From Chamaelirium japonicum (lineage: Eukaryota; Streptophyta; Magnoliopsida; Liliales; Melanthiaceae), in assembly GCA_947650365.1 (NCBI GenBank), contig CANTAL010000095.1, positions 186,001 to 250,000 on the forward strand: 64,000 nt of DNA. The letters are read 5' to 3'. The notes beneath the pieces were generated by a model. It had not been told where the DNA came from. It was given only the letters and a program-made list of their open reading frames with translations, and made no database searches. Both the position numbers and the translations under genes were made by a program. Below are positions 62,165 to 64,000 of this stretch, piece after piece. Within the stretch, counting starts at the first letter, position 1. Each line of letters begins with the position of its first letter.

Positions 62165-64000
62165 TAATTCATTCATACAATCCATTCTAATTCTTTCACA
62201 CGATCCATTCTAATTCATTCGTACGATCCATTCTAATTCATTCGTACAATCCATTCTATTTCATTCGTACGATCCATTCTTACTCATTCGTACGATCCAT
62301 TCTAATTCATTCGTACGATCCATTCTAATTCATTCGTACGATCCATTCTAATTCATTCGCACGATCCATTCTAATTTATTCATACGATCCATTCTAATTC
62401 ATTCATACGATCCATTCTAATTCATTCGCCCGATCCATTCTAATTCATTCATACGATCCATTCTATTCGAATGGATCATGCGATCCAATCGAATTCATTC
62501 GCACGATCCATTCTAATTCATTCATACGATCCATTCTAATTCATTCATACAACGCATTCTAATTCTTTCACACGATCCATTCTAATTCATTCGTACGATC
62601 CATTCTAATTCATTCGTACAATCCATTCTATTTCATTTGTACGATCCATTCTTACTCTTTCGTATGATCCATTCTAGTTTATTCGTACGATCCATTCTAA
62701 TTCATTTGTACGATCCATTCTAATTCATTCGTACAATCCATTCTATTTCATTCGTACGATTCATTCTTACTCATTCGTATGATCCATTCTAATTCATTCG
62801 CACGAATGTATCCATTCTAATTCATTCATACAATCCATTCTAATTCATTCCGTACGATCCATTCTAATTCATTCGTACGATCGTACGAATGAATTAGAAT
62901 GGATCGTACGAATGAATTAGAATAGATTGTGCGAATGAATTAGAATGGATCGTACGAATGAATTAGAATGGTTCGTATGAATGAATTAGAATGGATCATA
63001 TGAATGAATTAGAATAGATCGTATGAATAAATTAGAATGGATACATTCGTCCGAATGAATTAGAATAGATCGTACGAATGAATTAGAATGGATCTTACGA
63101 ATGAATTAGAATAGATCGTATGAATAAATTAGAATGGATACATTCGTCCGAATGAATTAGAATGGATCATACGAATGAGTAAGAATGGATCGTACGAATG
63201 AAATAGAATAGATTGTACGAATGAATTAGAATGGATCCTACGAATGAATTAGAATGGATCGTGTGAAAGAATTAGAATGGATTGTATGAATGAATTAGAA
63301 TGGATCGTATGAATAAATTAGAATGGATCGTGCGAATGAATTCAAATGGATCATACGAATTCATTCTAATTCATTCATACAATCCATTCTAATTCTTTCA
63401 CACAATCCATTCTAATTCTTTCACACGATCAATTCTAATTCATTAGCACGATCCATTCTAATTCATTCGTACGATCCATTCTAATTCATTCGCACGATCC
63501 ATTCTAATTCATTCATAGGATCCATTCTAATTCATTAATACGATCTATTCTAATTCTTTCGCATGAATGTATCCATTCTAATTCATTCGCACGAATGTAT
63601 CCATTCTAATTCATTCGTACGATCCATTCTAATTCATTCGTATGATCCATTCTAATTCATTCGTACGATCCATTCTAATTCATTCATACGATCTATTCTA
63701 ATTCTTTCATACAATCCATTCTAATTCTTTCACACGATCCATTCTAATTCATTCGTACTATCCATTCTAATTCATTCGCACAATCCATTCTATTTCATTC
63801 ATACGATCCATTCTTACTCCTTGGTAGGATCCATTCTAATTCATTCGCACGAATGTATCCATTCTAATTCATTCGTACGAATCCATTCTAATTCATTCGT
63901 ACAATCCATTCTATTTCATTCGTACGATCCATTCTTACTCATTCGTATGATCCATTCTAATTCATTCGCACGAATGTATCCATTCTAAATCATTCGTACG
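62151..64000. repeat. 23-bp minisatellite array, right part
   Basis: The same satellite as 13554-60070. Reverse units run 62151-62880, forward 62881-63358 and reverse 63359-64000. The switch at 62877 is GTACGATCGTAC and the one at 63358 is CATACGAATTCATTC, both types that recur elsewhere in the array. No gene. The array runs off the window. Confidence 0.96.

Noticed and set aside
13554-64000. GATC and CGTACG sites as protein operators or restriction-related signals
   Set aside because: They recur only because they are part of the monomer; nothing in the sequence ties them to a regulator.

Overview
The window looks like nuclear DNA from a flowering plant, in a gene-free, repeat-dense region. 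No host single-copy gene, tRNA, rRNA or bacterial-type gene is visible. The plant assignment is inferred from the Tat-lineage Ty3/gypsy retrotransposon (dual RNase H, antisense ORF) and from an L1-type LINE whose C-terminus carries zf-RVT and RNase H domains. The species cannot be named from the sequence.

Layout. (1) 1-242, 13554-60070 and 62151-64000, about 48.6 kb, are one AT-rich minisatellite. Its unit is 23 bp (starts GATCGTACG, ends GAATTAGAATG), with an interspersed 28-bp variant carrying an extra ACATT after GAT. The array flips orientation roughly fifty times. It contains higher-order repeats, a large imperfect palindrome, a clean 1.58-kb segmental duplication and several dispersed duplications that include the inversion junctions themselves. 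(2) 243-13553 is a GC-rich, full-length LTR retrotransposon inserted into the satellite. It has 1147-bp LTRs differing at one base and a 5-bp target duplication (GATTG). (3) 60071-62150 is a 5'-truncated LINE, minus strand, with a poly-A tail and a 14-bp target duplication made of satellite sequence.

The LTR element reads right to left. Its order is 5' LTR (12407-13553), primer binding site, gag, protease, RT, degenerate RNase H, a second intact RNase H, integrase, a 78-bp tandem repeat, a region holding an antisense gene, a 146-bp tandem repeat, polypurine tract and 3' LTR (243-1389). Gag, pro and pol lie in a single reading frame of 1987 codons broken only by two UAG codons. The second UAG is followed by CAA UUA, the type I readthrough context, so controlled readthrough may set the Gag:Pol ratio. 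The antisense gene on the plus strand (2483-5374) has its own TATA box and upstream G-boxes, a Transposase_28-like domain, a long Pro-Ala-Glu repeat, a well-supported 77-bp intron, a coiled coil and a basic C-terminus. One apparent frameshift near 3310 breaks it.

I see no evidence of a wholly new system. The items most worth checking are the orientation-switching satellite and its inherited palindromic junctions, its CpG-decay pattern, the in-frame UAG architecture of a very young element, and the promoter-and-intron-bearing antisense gene.
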